A stretch of DNA of 64,000 nt from DASQPA01 sp963757335 (GTDB lineage Bacteria; Acidobacteriota; Thermoanaerobaculia; Multivoradales; UBA5704), in contig CAVWRJ010000013.1 of the NCBI GenBank assembly GCA_963757335.1, positions 806,001 through 870,000 on the forward strand. Direction: 5' to 3'. Position numbers and translations under genes: made by a program. The notes under the pieces are model-generated. The model had not been told where the DNA came from and made no database searches. It saw nothing but the letters and a program-made list of their open reading frames with translations. Positions 33,571 through 43,945 of the stretch are shown here, piece after piece (position 1 is the first letter of the stretch; each line of letters opens with the position of its first letter).

Positions 33571-35130
33571 TCACCGCCCCCGGTTCCACTTCCCCACCCC
33601 CGGCGGCAGCGCGGGCGGCAGCTCCCCGCCGGGCTTCCTGCGGAGCACCGTCATCTCCCCGCCGCCGTCCGCGTCCTTGATCCTCGTCACCTCCTCGTAA
33701 GCCTTCCAGAACCAGCGCCGATCCAACAGCGGCCCCATCCTCCCCCGGGTGTGGTAGACGACCCAGGTCGTGGGGCGGAGGAGGAACGCTCCGGGCAGAT
33801 CGTTCTTCTCCACATAAGGGAGGACGGCCGGGGTCACCAATCCCAAGAGGTCCTCTACCGGCTGGCGGCTGTAGTAGGAGAGGACGCCGATCTCGACGTA
33901 GGCGATGGCGTCGTCCGGTTGCGAGCGCTGGTGGATGTAGAGACCGGCCTGGCGGTAGGTGTCGAGGTAGGGGTACCAGCGGTAGATCGAGAACCAGTGC
34001 CGGCTCGCCGGGAGGAGCGAGAGGAAGACGGGGAGAAGGAGGAGCGCCGTGATGAGGAGTGCGCTGGGGAGTGCCAGCCGATTCGTCTCCCTTCCCTTCA
34101 CCTGCCCACCGACCCAGCGCCCCACCGCCCCGGCCGCGAAGGCCACCCCGTAGAGGACAGGGATCGCCACCGGCACGGCATACCAGGGGAAGAAGGGGAC
34201 CTTCATCACGGGATAGAGGACGGCGAGGGTCAGGCCGAAGAGGGCGAGGAGCCGGCCGGCCCGGCCCATTCTGCGGAGGAGCGGCAGCTGGCCGGCAGCG
34301 CCGAGGGCCACGAGGAGGGGCCAGAGGTTCCCGGCGTGCCGTTCGAGGAGAGGGACGGCGCGAGGCCAGAAGGCGGCCCCGGCCGGGCCGCCGGGGGAGG
34401 CGGCGGCCATGGCGTGCTTGGCGAGGAGGGTGTTGGGGAGCGGGCTGCCGAAGACCTGGGCCGCCGCCGCGGCACCGACGGCGATCGCCGCGCCCGCCGC
34501 GAGCCCGTAGATCCAGGGGAGCCGCCGCCGCTCGCCCCAGAGGAGGAGGCCGAGGAGCCCGGTCCCCACCGCCGCGTCCGGCCGCAGCCAGACGGCGAGG
34601 CCGGCGGCGAGACCCGCCAGGAGCGGGCGCTCGGGGCCCAGCCGGGCGGCCAGGAGGAGGAGGAAGAGGGCCGGAAAGGCGCCGGCACCGTGGCAGACCC
34701 AGAGGAACGAGGTAAGGAGGACGACGGTGCCGCCCGCCATGGCCTCCGGGGCCCGCCCCCGCTCCCGGGCCTCGGCGAGGAGGAGGGCCGCGATCCCCAC
34801 CAGCGACGCCGCGGTGACGAAAGTGCCGAGAGAGGGGATGGGGAGCCGGGTGAGGAGAGTGAGGCCGGCGAGGAGCAGCCCGAGGCCGGGCTCGGTGGTG
34901 CCGAAGACCCTCTCCCCCGGATTGAAGGTGAAGCCATGCCCGGCCGCCAGGTTCCAGGCGTAGCGGTAGGTGATGAAGAAGTCGTCCAGCGCCTTGCCGG
35001 CGAGGCGAGAGGCGAGCCAGGCGGCGAGGACGGCCCAGAGGAGGATGGGGAGAGCGAGCCAGAGGCGGGAGGGGGAACCCTCCTGCCGGCCGGCGGTCTC
35101 CTCGGTCGTCCCCTCGGTCTCGATCTCCAT
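33571..35130 (-). CDS. polytopic membrane protein, arabinofuranosyltransferase-like GT-C
   Basis: 519 residues from MEIETEGTTEETAG; an in-frame ORF continues to 35175. The first outer loop DDFFITYRYAWNLAAGHGF then TFNPGERVFGTTEPG closely follows the DD-F-I-RYA-N---G-G--fNpge motif of GT-C enzymes such as AftB-like arabinofuranosyl and family 39-like transferases. About ten helices and a C-terminal soluble domain. Likely transfers a sugar from a polyprenyl donor at the outer face of the inner membrane. It stops 10 bp before the DUF3800 start. Confidence 0.78.
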   Translation of the reverse strand: MEIETEGTTEETAGRQEGSPSRLWLALPILLWAVLAAWLASRLAGKALDDFFITYRYAWNLAAGHGFTFNPGERVFGTTEPGLGLLLAGLTLLTRLPIPSLGTFVTAASLVGIAALLLAEARERGRAPEAMAGGTVVLLTSFLWVCHGAGAFPALFLLLLAARLGPERPLLAGLAAGLAVWLRPDAAVGTGLLGLLLWGERRRLPWIYGLAAGAAIAVGAAAAAQVFGSPLPNTLLAKHAMAAASPGGPAGAAFWPRAVPLLERHAGNLWPLLVALGAAGQLPLLRRMGRAGRLLALFGLTLAVLYPVMKVPFFPWYAVPVAIPVLYGVAFAAGAVGRWVGGQVKGRETNRLALPSALLITALLLLPVFLSLLPASRHWFSIYRWYPYLDTYRQAGLYIHQRSQPDDAIAYVEIGVLSYYSRQPVEDLLGLVTPAVLPYVEKNDLPGAFLLRPTTWVVYHTRGRMGPLLDRRWFWKAYEEVTRIKDADGGGEMTVLRRKPGGELPPALPPGVGKWNRGR

Positions 35131-35293
35131 GCGCTTTGCCGTCCCTCCCCTTAAATGCGGCCGGGAGTCTAGCACCGGGGCTCCGGCGGGCCGGGACCTC
35201 TACATATAGAGGAAGGGGCAGAGGCTTGACCCCTGGAGCGGGAACTCGTAGGGTTTGCTGAACGGCGAACGAAGGTTCTGGAGCGAGGTAAAG

Positions 35294-37303
35294 ATGGCGA
35301 CCGCGGAGAAGGGGGACGAGCCCCCGCAGAAGCTCGAGCGCAAGATCCTGGAGCAGCTCATCTTCGGCACCGGCCGGGTGCGCCGCTTCACCCAGGACTC
35401 CCCCGTTCTTCCCGATGTCTGGATGGAGTACGCCAAGGGACCCGAGGACCGGGCCTCCCGGCTGACCACCCTGACCGATCCGGACGACCCCTTCCCGCCG
35501 GTCAAGCTCCTCTTGACCCCCTACCGCGAGCACTCGGCCGGCGACGTGCGGCGGGAGCTGCGAGAGCGCCTCCAGGCCGAGCGGGAAACGGACGAGTGGA
35601 AGGCTTTCGAGCACCCCCCCGAGCCGATGCCGCGGGTCGCCTACAACCAGACGACCGTCGCCGCCACCCTCCACTTCGAGGACCTGATCCGGGTCGTCCT
35701 GCCGATGACCGACTGGTGGGCGCGGCTCGACAAGCAGTGGAAGATCGAGGGGGTGCAGACGCCGGAGGTGCAGGCGGAGCTCGCCGCCGCCGTCAAGGAC
35801 CCCGAGCATCCGCCGGCGATCAAGACCGGCAAGGGGACCGCTCTCCGCCTGCCGCCCGCCCTCCTCTGGATGATCCGCGTCGCCGGCGCCCTGGCGCTCT
35901 ACCACCATCGCCAGCCCCTGCCGGAAGCCTTCCTGGGGAAGGAAGGGGTCGCCGGCGCGACGCCCGCCGACTGGGAGACGGTCACCGCGGCGGTCGCTCG
36001 GGCCATCCGCGGCATCACCCCCTACTCGGGGAAGGCCCGCATCTATTCGGTCAGCCTCAACCGGGAGGCCTCGCCGACGATCAGCCGCTCCACCCTGGCG
36101 ATCAAGGCCGACGCCGCCCGGCGGCTCTTCAACATCTCCTGCGGCGATCTCGCCTGGGCGGTCGTCGACAGCGGCGTCGACGCCCGCCACCCCGCCTTCC
36201 GCCAGCGCTCCTCGAACGTTGCGGCGACCCCCGCGACCCCTGCCGCGCAGCCGTTCGCGGACGACAAGGGCCAGCCCTGCAACCGCACCCGGGTCGTCGC
36301 GACCTACGACTTCACCCAGATCGACCTCCTCCTCGACCCGGACACCGACGAGCAGCCCGCCATGGTGCAGGAGCGGCGCGGTGAGGAACCGAAGATGGAG
36401 GCGACGCTCGCCGATTTGAACACCGCGATGACGAACGGCCGCACCCTCGACTGGAAGCTCATCGCACCTCTCCTCTGCGTCCCCCACGAGGAGGGGAAGT
36501 ACAAAGATCCCGGCATGGACCACGGCACCCACGTCGCCGGCATCCTGGCGGGCGACTGGCGGAGCGCGGAGTCGGGCGGGGTCCTGGAGGAGGACTTAGT
36601 CGGCGTCTGCCCCGATCTCCGGATCTACGACCTGCGGGTGCTCGACGCCGACGGGCGGGGCGACGAGTTCACGGTCATGGCGGCGCTCCAGTTCATCCGC
36701 TATCTGAACTCGACCAACGACTTCATGGTCGTCCACGGCGTCAACCTGAGCCTCTCGATCCCGCACGACATCTCGAACTATGCCTGCGGCCGGACCCCGG
36801 TCTGCGACGAGTGCGAGCGGGTCGTGAGCTCGGGGGTCGTGGTGGTCGCCGCGGCGGGCAACCAGGGCTACCGGCGGTACACGACGGAGGAGGGGACGAC
36901 CGAGGCCTACAACAGCATCAGCATCACCGATCCGGGGAACGCGGAGCTCGTCATCACCGTCGGCGCCACCCACCGCTTCCGGCCGCACACCTACGGGGTC
37001 AGCTACTTTTCGAGCCGCGGGCCGACCGGCGACGGGCGGAGCAAGCCCGACCTCGTGGCGCCAGGGGAGAAGATCACCGCCCCGCTCCCCAACGAGCTCT
37101 ACGGCTTGAAAGACGGGACGAGCATGGCGGCGCCGCACGTCTCCGGCGCCGCGGCCCTCCTCCTCGCCCGCTACAACGAGCTCGTCGGCCGCCCGGCGCG
37201 GATCAAGGAGATCCTCTGCGCGACGGCGACCGACCTCGGCCGCGAGAAGTACTTCCAGGGCGCCGGGATGCTCGACGTCCTCCGCGCCCTGCAATCGGTC
37301 TGA
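35294..37303 (+). CDS. cytoplasmic S8 subtilisin-like protease with long N-terminal region
   Basis: 669 residues from MATAEKGDEPP (GAGG upstream). No signal peptide or membrane segment. Catalytic triad: Asp in WAVVDSGVDARHP (about 291), His in DHGTHVAGILAGD (about 409), Ser in DGTSMAAPHVSGAA (about 608); oxyanion Asn in VVAAAGNQGY. The first roughly 280 residues match no domain I know and replace the usual I9 propeptide. A nonamer-encoded ATPATPA insert lies after the Asp motif. An MBL-fold gene follows after 119 bp occupied by structured element B. The two look like a functional pair. Confidence 0.88.
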   Translation: MATAEKGDEPPQKLERKILEQLIFGTGRVRRFTQDSPVLPDVWMEYAKGPEDRASRLTTLTDPDDPFPPVKLLLTPYREHSAGDVRRELRERLQAERETDEWKAFEHPPEPMPRVAYNQTTVAATLHFEDLIRVVLPMTDWWARLDKQWKIEGVQTPEVQAELAAAVKDPEHPPAIKTGKGTALRLPPALLWMIRVAGALALYHHRQPLPEAFLGKEGVAGATPADWETVTAAVARAIRGITPYSGKARIYSVSLNREASPTISRSTLAIKADAARRLFNISCGDLAWAVVDSGVDARHPAFRQRSSNVAATPATPAAQPFADDKGQPCNRTRVVATYDFTQIDLLLDPDTDEQPAMVQERRGEEPKMEATLADLNTAMTNGRTLDWKLIAPLLCVPHEEGKYKDPGMDHGTHVAGILAGDWRSAESGGVLEEDLVGVCPDLRIYDLRVLDADGRGDEFTVMAALQFIRYLNSTNDFMVVHGVNLSLSIPHDISNYACGRTPVCDECERVVSSGVVVVAAAGNQGYRRYTTEEGTTEAYNSISITDPGNAELVITVGATHRFRPHTYGVSYFSSRGPTGDGRSKPDLVAPGEKITAPLPNELYGLKDGTSMAAPHVSGAAALLLARYNELVGRPARIKEILCATATDLGREKYFQGAGMLDVLRALQSV

Positions 37304-37315
37304 ACAGAGGAGGAA

Positions 37316-37402
37316 CCGGCGGCGAGCTTGAATCCGAGGACGGGCGACTGGCTGCGCGAAGTGCCCGAAGAAGCCCGCCCGCAGGATCGAGCTCGCCACC
37401 GG
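37316..37402. other. structured repeat element, copy B
   Basis: Outer arms CCGG-C-GGCGAGCT (37316-37328) pair with AGCTCGCC-A-CCGG (37390-37402), extended inward with one bulge (TCC/GGA). The inner stem is CGGGCG (37341-37346) / CGCCCG (37376-37381), and the apical hairpin GCGC-GAA-GTGC. Core similarity to copy A is high, while both stems changed in compensating fashion. It fills the gap between the S8 protease and MBL genes and ends 8 nt before the AAGGAG of the latter. Confidence 0.82.
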
Positions 37403-37422
37403 TACCGGAAAAGGAGATCAAT

Positions 37423-38598
37423 ATGCTGGTCTTAGAAGCCCTGCGCGCGAAGTACGGCGACGCCCTCCTCCTCCACTTCGGCACTGCCGAGGAGCCCCGG
37501 CTGGCGCTCGTCGACGGCGGCCCGCCGGGGGTCTGGAACGACGCGGTCAAGCCGCGGCTCGACGCCATCCGCCAGGAGCGCGGCCTGGGGGCGGCCGCGA
37601 GCGGCGGAACCCCGCTCGACGTCGACCTCGCCATGGTCAGCCACATGGATGCCGACCACATCTCCGGCATGCTGGAGCTGACCGGTAAGATGAAGGAGCT
37701 CCGCGAGGCGAAGCAGCCGGTGCCGTGGCGGATAAGGCGCTTCTGGCACAACTCGTTCGACGACGTCCTCGGCAACTCGGACGCCTCGATCGCCTCGATC
37801 GCCTCGGTGTCGTCTCCCGGGGGGGCCATGAGCCCGGCCTCGATCGGCGACCTGCTCCATCCGGCGGGAGCGCTCCTGCTGGCGAGCGTCGGCCAGGGGC
37901 GCGAGCTGCGGCAGAATCTCGACGCCCTGGGGCTCGCCGGCAACCCGCCGTTCGGGGGGCTCGTCCTGGCCGGCCACGCCCCGATCACCCTGGGGAACTT
38001 GACGCTCACGGTCGTCGCCCCCAGCAAGGCGAACCTCCTCGCTCTCCAGGACGACTGGGACAAAAAGATCAAACCGATGCTCCAGAGGGAGAAGGACCAG
38101 GGCGCCCGGGCGGAGATCGCGTCCTACGTCGACAAGTCGGTCTACAACCTGTCGAGCATCGTCGTTCTCGTCGAGGGGGACGGCAAGCGCATCCTCTTGA
38201 CGGGAGACGGCCGCGGCGACGACACGATCGCGGGACTCAGGGCCGCCGGGCTCCTCGCCGACGGAAAGATCGAGCTCGACGTCCTCAAGATGCCCCACCA
38301 CGGGAGCGACCGGGACGTCGCCGACGACTACTTCCAGACCCTCCGCGCCCGGCACTACGTCATCTCGGCGGACGGCAAGTACGACAACCCCGACGTCGAC
38401 ACCCTCCAGATGATCTCGCGCGCCCGGCCGGACGACGGCTTCACGATCCACCTCACCTACCCCACGGCGGAGTTCGAGGTGCCGGCGGTCGGCGGGGCGA
38501 TCGCCAAGTTCTTCGCCGACGAGAAGGCCGCCGGGAGGAAGTACGGGGTCGAGACCCGGCAGCCGGGGGATCTCTCGCTGCGGATCGCGCTCGCGTAG
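37423..38598 (+). CDS. ComEC/Rec2-like metallo-beta-lactamase-fold hydrolase
   Basis: 391 residues, AAGGAG 6 nt before the ATG. MBL motifs: LALVDGG near the start, SHMDADHISGM (HxDxDH type), a metal Asp region LLTGDGRGDD, and MPHHGSDRD, the signature shared with the C-terminal nuclease-like domain of ComEC. No membrane helices and no signal, so it is a soluble stand-alone form. A nonamer repeat encodes SIASIAS at about residue 120. Probably a phosphodiesterase or nuclease; substrate unknown. Downstream partner of the S8 protease. Confidence 0.88.
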   Translation: MLVLEALRAKYGDALLLHFGTAEEPRLALVDGGPPGVWNDAVKPRLDAIRQERGLGAAASGGTPLDVDLAMVSHMDADHISGMLELTGKMKELREAKQPVPWRIRRFWHNSFDDVLGNSDASIASIASVSSPGGAMSPASIGDLLHPAGALLLASVGQGRELRQNLDALGLAGNPPFGGLVLAGHAPITLGNLTLTVVAPSKANLLALQDDWDKKIKPMLQREKDQGARAEIASYVDKSVYNLSSIVVLVEGDGKRILLTGDGRGDDTIAGLRAAGLLADGKIELDVLKMPHHGSDRDVADDYFQTLRARHYVISADGKYDNPDVDTLQMISRARPDDGFTIHLTYPTAEFEVPAVGGAIAKFFADEKAAGRKYGVETRQPGDLSLRIALA

Positions 38599-38700
38599 GG
38601 GAGAGGGCTCCGGTCAGGCCCAACGGGCCGTCGTTCCTGGTGCGGTGTGTCGAGGGGGGGTACGCCCGGGGGTCTCCCCCCGGGCGCTCGCGGGCGCTTC

Positions 38701-40257
38701 CTACTTCTCGAACACCTGGGCGACCGGCACGATCTCGATCGAGGTCGGCTTGACCTTCAGGGCCTCGATCGTCTTGTCCGCCGTCAGGACCTCGGGGGCG
38801 GCCTGGGTGTTGTACTTCATGGGGCTCGGCTCGTCCTTTTCCAAGGCGGCCTTGAAGTCCGCCGCCTTGGCGGTGACGATCACCGCCTGATAGTTCTCGG
38901 TCTGGAAGTACTTCCTGGCCGCCCGGTTGACGTCGTCGACGGTCAGCTTCGGCAGCCGGCTCTGGATCTCGTCCAGGTAGGACGGCATGCCGTAGTAGCG
39001 GCTGTCCACCTGGAAGCCCAGGCGGTCGTCCAGGGTCTGCCCCCAGAGCTTCGAGTAGTTCAAGAGAAACTCCCGGGTGAGGTCGAACTCCGCCTGGGTG
39101 AGCCCCTTGTCGCGCAGCCGCTCGACCTCGAAGAGGGCGTTCCTCAGCGCGAAGTGCGCCGTGTTCGGCACCAGCGGCCGGAGCCAGACCGAGAAGAACT
39201 GCTCCCGGCGCGGCACCCCGGGGCTCGGCTTGCTGGTGTGCGGCGGCTGGAGCCAGTACTCGACGTAGGAGTAGTCGCCGTAGTTCAAGCCCCGCGCCTG
39301 GCGGAGCTGCTGCTGGAGCCGGCCGTGGAAGGTGCGGTGCTCGCCCAGGAAGCTGTTGGCGACCATCAGGGGGTAGTAGTCGGCGTCGACCCGGTCGATC
39401 GGCAGGGCGTAGCCGAAGTGGACGCCGACCGACGCGGTCTCCTTCTCGATCAGGTGGAAGTTGCGACCGGTCGTCCGCGGCGCCGGCGGCAGCGCCTTGC
39501 GGCCCGCCTGCCCGGCCGGCAGGGCAGCGAGGTCCTTCTCGACCCGCTCGACGTAGCCGGCCGGGTAGCCGCCCGCCACCCCGAGGATGAGGCCGGCCCG
39601 GGTGTAGTGCTCGCGGTAGAAGCTCTTGACGTCGTCGAGCGTGATGTTCTTCAGACCCTCGACCGTGCCGGACGTGGGGTGGCCGTAGGGGTGATGGGCG
39701 AAGATCTCGTCTTGGATCGCTTCGAGCCCCAGGGACTCGTCGTCGGAGGCCCGGAGAGTCGTCGTCAGGTAGGCGACGAGCTGCTCTTTGTTGCGCTCGA
39801 AATCGCTCTGGGCGAAGCCGGGCGCCAGGACCGCCTCCTCCAGAAGGGCGGTGTAGTCGGCGAGCTTGTCCCGGTGGATCCGGCCGGAGATGGCGGTCAC
39901 CTCGCGGTCGGTGTTGGAATCGACCGACGCCGCCATCGGGTAGAGCGCCTCGACGAGGTCCTTGTAGGAACGCTTGGCGGTGCCGGACTGGCCGATCATC
40001 ATCGCGGTGAGCGACGCCAGCCCCTCTTTCCCCGCCGGGTCGTAGATCGAGCCGGCGTCGAAGAGCAGCCGGATGGCGACGAGCGGCGAGCCGGCGCTGG
40101 GGACGGTGACGACCTGCATCCCCCCGGTATTGGCGGGATTGGCGGCATGGGTGGCGTTGGCGGCATGGGCGGGAGCGGTCTGCGCCGCGGCGCTCCCGGT
40201 CGTCCCGAGCGCGGCGAGCGCCAGGGCTGTCGCGGCAGTCTGTTTCCAGCTCTTCAT
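38701..40257 (-). CDS. M16 family peptidase-like subunit lacking the zinc motif
   Basis: 518 residues with a signal peptide (KSWKQTAATALALAALG through SAAAQ) and a low-complexity HAANATHAANPANTGG stretch made by nonamer repeats (40119-40170). M16 fold indicators: PLVAIRLLFDAGSIYDP, LASLTAMM, FERNKEQLVAYL, HHPYGHPTSGTVEGL, TLDDVKSFYREHYTRAGLIL. The HxxEH zinc site is absent, as in the non-catalytic partner of two-gene M16B peptidases. It follows the catalytic gene after 2 bp. Exported, probably to the periplasm. Confidence 0.9.
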   Translation of the reverse strand: MKSWKQTAATALALAALGTTGSAAAQTAPAHAANATHAANPANTGGMQVVTVPSAGSPLVAIRLLFDAGSIYDPAGKEGLASLTAMMIGQSGTAKRSYKDLVEALYPMAASVDSNTDREVTAISGRIHRDKLADYTALLEEAVLAPGFAQSDFERNKEQLVAYLTTTLRASDDESLGLEAIQDEIFAHHPYGHPTSGTVEGLKNITLDDVKSFYREHYTRAGLILGVAGGYPAGYVERVEKDLAALPAGQAGRKALPPAPRTTGRNFHLIEKETASVGVHFGYALPIDRVDADYYPLMVANSFLGEHRTFHGRLQQQLRQARGLNYGDYSYVEYWLQPPHTSKPSPGVPRREQFFSVWLRPLVPNTAHFALRNALFEVERLRDKGLTQAEFDLTREFLLNYSKLWGQTLDDRLGFQVDSRYYGMPSYLDEIQSRLPKLTVDDVNRAARKYFQTENYQAVIVTAKAADFKAALEKDEPSPMKYNTQAAPEVLTADKTIEALKVKPTSIEIVPVAQVFEK

Positions 40258-40259
40258 GG

Positions 40260-41645
<1,386 letters not shown>

Positions 41646-41738
41646 GATGAGGTTCTCCTTTCGTGACGGGGCCTTGAAGGTTGGGGGCGGAGGGCGGATT
41701 CCCCCGGAGGCCGGCGATATTCTAATCTAAAGGGTGCC

Positions 41739-43166
41739 ATGCGACGCCTCGCCCCCCTCTTCGCGATCTCCCTCCTCCTCGGCTGCCTCTTCGCCCTCGC
41801 CGCCCTGCGGGTCGGTCCGGCGCCGGCCGCGCCGGCCGCCCGTACCGCCGCCGGCCCGGCCGCCCATCCCACCAACCCCGCCAACCCGGCCGCCGAAGCG
41901 GCCCGCCGGCTCACCACTCCGGCGACCGCCGACCCCGCGGCCCAGCGCCAGCGGCGCACCCCGGTCGTCCAGGTGGTCGAGCGGGTCTCGCCGGCGGTGG
42001 TCAACATCTCGGCCGAGTCGATCGTCCGCGAGGCCGACCCCTTCTTCGGCGGTTTCGGCAGCCGGCAGCGGCGGACGCAGTCGCTGGGCTCGGGCTTTAT
42101 CGTCGATCCCGCGGGCATCGTGGTGACCAACGCCCACGTCGTCCAGGGGGCGTCGAGCATCACCGTCACGACGCTCGACGGCCGCGAGCTCAAGGCTCAG
42201 GTTCTGGGATCGGACCGCGACGCCGACCTGACGGTTTTGAAGGTGGACGGCAAGAACCTCCCCGCCGTCCCCCTGGGCTCCTCCGCCGACCTGATGATCG
42301 GCGAGACGGTGATCGCCATCGGCAACCCCTTCGGCCTCTCCCACTCGGTGACCACCGGGGTGATCTCGGCCCGCGGCCGCACCGTCCCCTCCGAGCAGGG
42401 CGAGCGGATGTTCACCGACTTCCTGCAGACCGACGCCTCGATCAACCCCGGCAACTCGGGCGGGCCGCTGGTCAACATCCTGGGCGACGTCATCGGCATC
42501 AACACCGCCATCGTCTCGGGGGCGAACGGCATCGGCTTCGCCATCCCGGCCGACCGCGCCCGGCGGGTGGTCAACGACCTCCTCCGCTTCGGCGAGCTCC
42601 ACCCTCTCTGGACCGGCCTCCGCCTGGTCTCGATCGACCCCGAGCTCGCCCGCCGCAACGACCTCGCGGTGGCCCGCGGCGCCTACGTCTTCAAGGTCTA
42701 CCCCGGCTCGCCCGCCGCCCAGGCCGGCCTCGCCGAGGGCGACATCGTCACCACCCTCCAGGGGCAGCCCGTCCTCAGCCGGGAGGACGTGACGACCGCC
42801 CTCTACTCGCTCCCCGAGGGCACCGCCCTCCACCTCGCCGTCCGCCGCGGCAACCGCACCTTGGAAGCCACCCTCCACCCCCTCCGTCCCCCCCGCGACC
42901 TCGGCCTCCGCATCCTCGCCCAGGGCGTAGGCCTGGAGGTCGCAGAGGAGCGCGGAGGCCTCGTCGTCAAGGGAGTCACCCGCGGCTCGGCGGCCGACCG
43001 CACCGGCCTCGGCCCCGGCGACGTCATCTTAGGAGCCAACGGCCACGAGGTGGCGAAGCTCGACGCCCTCGGCGAAGAGGTCCTCCGCGGCTACGACCGC
43101 GGCGGCCTCCCGCTCGTCGTCCAGCGCGGGCGGTTCGCGTACAACCTGGAGTTCCCGCTCGATTAG
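41739..43166 (+). CDS. periplasmic serine protease HtrA/DegP-like
   Basis: 475 residues. N-terminal membrane/signal segment (LFAISLLLGCLFALAALRV), a low-complexity linker with nonamer-encoded HPTNPANPA, then a trypsin-like domain with His in VVTNAHVV (about 133), Asp in DRDADLTVLKV (about 163) and Ser in NPGNSGGPLVN (about 241). Two PDZ domains follow (VFKVYPGSPAAQAGLAEGD and VVKGVTRGSAADRTGLGPGD). Envelope quality-control protease or chaperone. Divergent from the M16 operon; a 21-bp array lies downstream. Confidence 0.95.
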   Translation: MRRLAPLFAISLLLGCLFALAALRVGPAPAAPAARTAAGPAAHPTNPANPAAEAARRLTTPATADPAAQRQRRTPVVQVVERVSPAVVNISAESIVREADPFFGGFGSRQRRTQSLGSGFIVDPAGIVVTNAHVVQGASSITVTTLDGRELKAQVLGSDRDADLTVLKVDGKNLPAVPLGSSADLMIGETVIAIGNPFGLSHSVTTGVISARGRTVPSEQGERMFTDFLQTDASINPGNSGGPLVNILGDVIGINTAIVSGANGIGFAIPADRARRVVNDLLRFGELHPLWTGLRLVSIDPELARRNDLAVARGAYVFKVYPGSPAAQAGLAEGDIVTTLQGQPVLSREDVTTALYSLPEGTALHLAVRRGNRTLEATLHPLRPPRDLGLRILAQGVGLEVAEERGGLVVKGVTRGSAADRTGLGPGDVILGANGHEVAKLDALGEEVLRGYDRGGLPLVVQRGRFAYNLEFPLD

Positions 43167-43336
43167 GTCCGCGGGACTGTCGCTAAAGTCGCTACGAGGG
43201 TCCCTGAGGACTCTTGCGGCGCCTCTCACGTGGCGACGGAGATCTCTAACCGAAGTCCGGACCTCGATAAACTCCGCCGGAAAGTCTCCGAGCCAGGCCG
43301 AAACGCCCCTAAACTTCCTCCGAATCCCTCTAACCC

Positions 43337-43580
43337 GAGTTTAGGGTGTCCGCGTTTCAGTTTCTCGTGGTCCAACTTGAGTTTTGAGGCTGCGCATTCC
43401 AGTTTAGGCAGGAACAAAGAGAGTTTAGGGGCTCCGTATTTGAGTTTAGGCAGGGCCAACTCGAGTTTTGCGGCTTCGCATTTCAGTTTACGGGGAGGCA
43501 ATTCGAGTTTTGGAGAGTTTTACTGGAGTTTAGAGGAGAACATCTAGAGTTTGAGGCGTTTTGGCCGAGCTTTTCAGTTT
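43337..43580. repeat. 21-bp periodic tandem array 2
   Basis: About eleven to twelve degenerate 21-bp units with a GAGTTTAG or CAGTTTAG motif at the same place in each; weaker 21-bp periodicity can be followed back to about 43250. Translation gives seven-residue repeats on both strands (APKLKL-type on the minus strand), but without a credible start. The gap 43167-43580 (414 bp) after htrA holds nothing else. The array runs directly into the brnT remnant. No sequence relation to array 1 beyond period and T tracts. Confidence 0.85.
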
Positions 43581-43718
43581 CTGCTCCTAAGCGTCAGGGT
43601 CCGGAACCTTGTCGTGTGCCACTGCTATCGCGAGGTGCAGGGGGTCATCCGGATCATCTCGGCGCGTAAGGCTGACCGATCCGAACGAGAAGAGTACAAC
43701 AGGAGCCTTCATCGATGA
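43581..43718 (+). pseudogene. brnT: 3' remnant of a BrnT toxin gene
   Basis: In frame to the TGA at 43716-43718 the sequence reads SVRVRNLVVCHCYREVQG then VIRIISARKADRSEREEYN, the C-terminal half of BrnT ribonuclease toxins. The stop overlaps the next ATG, the normal brnT-brnA junction. Upstream of about 43581 the BrnT sequence is lost and the 21-bp array begins, so the toxin is truncated and surely inactive. Only about 45 residues remain and no start codon is left. Confidence 0.75.
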
Positions 43719-43945
43719 GAAAGACCTACGACTTCTCAAATGCCACGCGCAACCCGTACGCGAAGCAACTAAAGAAGCAGATCACGATCCGCTTGGACAT
43801 CCAAACGATCGACTACTTCAAAAACCTCGCGGGCGAGCTGGGCGTCCCCTACCAGACGCTCATCAACCTCTATCTCCAGGATTGCGCGACGACGGGGCAG
43901 CGACCCTCGACCACTTGGAGGCCAGCCGCTAAAAATTCCGCGTAG
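43715..43945 (+). CDS. brnA: BrnA-like antitoxin, orphaned
   Basis: 76 residues. MRKTYDFSNATRNPYAKQLK followed by QITIRLDIQTIDYFKNLAGE and GVPYQTLINLYLQDCA is the BrnA ribbon-helix-helix pattern. Its toxin partner is truncated, so it may persist as a repressor or anti-addiction protein. An 8-bp stem-loop follows its stop. Confidence 0.85.
   Translation: MRKTYDFSNATRNPYAKQLKKQITIRLDIQTIDYFKNLAGELGVPYQTLINLYLQDCATTGQRPSTTWRPAAKNSA

Noticed and set aside
43226..43547. Heptad-repeat ORFs on both strands of array 2
   Set aside because: Both strands are open only because the unit is a multiple of three without stops; no translation signals.
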